Origin: Membranipora membranacea
Lineage: Eukaryota; Bryozoa; Gymnolaemata; Cheilostomatida; Membraniporidae
Assembly (NCBI GenBank): GCA_914767715.1
Contig: OU612065.1
Location: forward strand, 35,280,001 to 35,340,000
Direction: 5' to 3'
Length of the DNA: 60,000 bases
Position numbers and translations under genes: made by a program. Positions 58,022 to 60,000 of this stretch are shown here, piece by piece; the stretch's first letter is position 1; each line of letters begins with the position of its first letter. The notes under the pieces were generated by a model, which worked only from the letters and a program-made list of their open reading frames with translations, did no database searches and was not told the DNA's origin.

Positions 58022-60000
58022 CTAACTTAAAGCATTAACCACATATTTTCCTTGTGTTCTTTTCTTCACAACATAAAATGCAACACCGATGACGAAAATA
58101 ATTATTGCACCACCAACAGATCCGCCAGCCACAAAGCCAAAGTTTATATGTTCTGTAGTGACGGTAGGGACAGGTGTCTCTGTCACCATCTTGTCCCTTC
58201 TCTGCACTTCCTCAAGCAATACGTCCCCAGGGGTAGGCTAGTGGTGAGAAAAGAATTTAATCGCGTTAGCTATAAATATCATTAGCGGTTGCATTTCTAG
58301 GTGCTCTAAGTTTTACCCAGTTACTCGGAATGACTAGGGCAAATTTCAAGCTATTAAAAACTAAAAGTTAGTATTTGGAACCAAATGACCCTCTCAATTG
58401 ACTGAAGGTGAAAAAAAAACTAAAGGAATAATTTATGAAACAAAATCCCATTCAAAGTTTTACTACAAAGTAGAGCAGCTGACAATCACTGCTGTTCGAT
58501 CCATGAAATTACCTCCTGGCTGAGACAGAAGGATGTGTTGATGCTGACTTGTGTGAAATTCTGGGAGTCCGTGTTGCCAAGCAATTATCTTCAAAGGCTG
58601 CAGATTGGAAGGCCTAGGCCCAAGTCCGGCAACGAATGGTTTTGAAGTTTCAGCTCGACTTCAGTCCTTGGAAATGGAGGAATATCTCAAGGGCGAGCCA
58701 AGAGATGACAACTCAAAAGTTACATGGAATCACAATGAATGAGAAATACTTACAGCGTCAGGGATGTACACTTCATATGTATCACCATCAAGCTGGATCT
58801 GTGAGAAAAATCAGTTATTTATACTTGATGTGGCTTGTCCAGTAATTTTTTTATAACATCATTTTGTCAGCTTCAAAGTAGATCAGTTTGATCAAGTTCG
58901 CCTGCTTTCCTTCCACTTGTCACGTCGCAGGCCTTTTTGTCTGCGGCGTGTTCAGTGGAGGGAGAGCAGCACCAAATTCAGGGAAATGGACCAAACTTGG
59001 TCTCGTCTTGTGCCAGAAAAAGTAGCTATGGTCCTTCACTGAGGTCTTACAATAATTATATAATAATAATAATCCTCTCTGAAAACTTTCGATGTCATGA
59101 TGAGACTTTCTTTCCTACTTTGTCATGCTACATCGTATATAACTGTTTAAACCTACATCATGAGCGCACAAGTTGTTCCAAAAATTCCTTTTTGCAAAAC
59201 TGAATGACCTACCGGATGCTCAAATTCCTCCGGTTTGAGGAATGACGCTGTGACTATGTTAGACCAGGGGGCACTGTTATTCTCTTTGTCAAACGCTCTT
59301 ATCCTGATAAAGTACACTTCTTCTATCTTATTGTCTACCTGATCGGATAAGTCAGCAGAGCGTTTAGCCCTGCTGCTCACTACACTAGCCAGTTCCGCTA
59401 AGAATATCAACACAACAAAGATATCAGCAAAAAAAACATACATGTACACACAACTCATTCTTTTTGATCCCAAACACACTACCAGATTTTTCACCTTCTT
59501 TCCCCGAGGTTGCTTTATATAGTTTATTTTTGTACGGAAATGACATCATGGCAAACTAGTACATTTAGCATGACATTGCCGTAAGAAATAAGAATACAAT
59601 TTCAAACTGCCCACCAAACGCAAATGATAGCAATAAATAAGAGTAGTGAGCCATCTGAGAGTATATATTGATATTTCGGGGCTGTGTGCAACAAATCTGA
59701 TACAAGGATTTTGTTGCACACAGCCCGAAAAAATCAGATATTAACTTTTCCACTTGTCTACATGGTATTATTGTAAGCAGCTTGATAGAGATGATATCGT
59801 TTTGCTTACTTGTGTTTATTTTAATCTCAACAGGTTCACCAGCTTCCTTATCTAAATCACTAGAATTGGTCCAGACCCAGTAGTTTGCTTCCAGGTTTGT
59901 GCTGTTAAACACATCATCCTGGTCTGTATATGCAGCCACAGCATATCCAGTGGCTGTTAACAAACAGTGTACCTTATCATGCAACTTCAAAGTGAGAGCA
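58022..60000 (-). CDS. CLCA-like gene, copy C (3' end only)
   Basis: The last five exons are in the window: 59810-59953, 59213-59397, 58754-58798, 58513-58560 and 58022-58237, with the same phases and splice sites as copies A and B. They encode the end of the fibronectin-like region with RAKR, the short linker exons, and the terminal exon with the membrane helix and stop. One residue differs near the RAKR region (Ile for Thr in VDNKxEEVYF). The 5' part lies beyond base 60000, so the state of its module and protease motif is unknown. Confidence 0.88.
59676..59728. other. Near-perfect intronic hairpin, copy C
   Basis: Third instance of the hairpin seen at 5807-5859 and 35066-35118. The stem and loop are the same; a G-to-T change lies just outside the left arm. 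Confidence 0.7.

Larger units (their letters stand above)
52741..60000. repeat. Tandem segmental duplication, unit 3 (runs off the edge)
   Basis: 52741-53476 matches 28525-29264. From 53904 onward it matches both units 1 and 2. It is closer to unit 2 in the small-gene region (shared Arg and Asp variants). A 415-bp element interrupts it at 53477-53891. Confidence 0.95.

Overview
This is an AT-rich, intron-rich animal nuclear window. The evidence is split genes with GT-AG introns, a CLCA-family gene, tRNA-derived SINE-like repeats, non-LTR retrotransposons, a FLYWCH/MULE transposase relic, a PARP domain, and hAT-like and TA-target DNA elements. A marine invertebrate (mollusc-like or another lophotrochozoan) fits best, but that is inference. 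No bacterial operon, CRISPR array or phage feature is present. All exon models were read by eye from splice sites and reading-frame continuity; boundaries may be off by a base.

The backbone is a tandem array of a roughly 17-23 kb unit. Unit 1 is 1-17866 (its low-coordinate end is cut by the window), unit 2 is 28525 to about 52030, and unit 3 starts at 52741 and runs off the right edge. Each unit carries three genes on the minus strand: a large CLCA-like membrane protein, then about 1.3 kb downstream a small secreted eight-cysteine protein, then a possible 70-residue glycine-rich microprotein. Copies A (4153-16394) and B (33418-50532) of the CLCA gene are complete; copy C (58022 to beyond 60000) is its 3' end.

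The CLCA copies are unusual. A block of about 252 residues, encoded by three consecutive phase 1-1 exons, sits inside the N-terminal CLCA metalloprotease-like domain directly before the HExxH site, and the first histidine of that site is arginine in every copy. In copy B the block has been tandemly duplicated (45241-47144 and 47145-49065). Because the exons are phase-symmetric, the frame is preserved, so B could encode about 1517 residues against 1262 for A. The VWA domain has a complete MIDAS. A furin-type RAKR site lies before the C-terminal transmembrane anchor.

The spacer between units 1 and 2 (17867-28524) holds a decayed intron-containing MULE transposase gene split by a 5'-truncated LINE with a 6-bp target duplication, a second LINE fragment on the other strand, a degenerate minisatellite, an inverted relic of the CLCA last exon, an orphan PARP catalytic domain, and a fold-back element lying exactly at the unit 2 edge. 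The spacer between units 2 and 3 (about 52031-52740) has no gene I can support. Comparing units reveals several insertions: a 3.2-kb TA-flanked element in a CLCA-B intron, a 415-bp hAT-like element with a tRNA-like segment in unit 3, and a 35-bp palindromic insertion with 9-bp direct repeats in unit 1.
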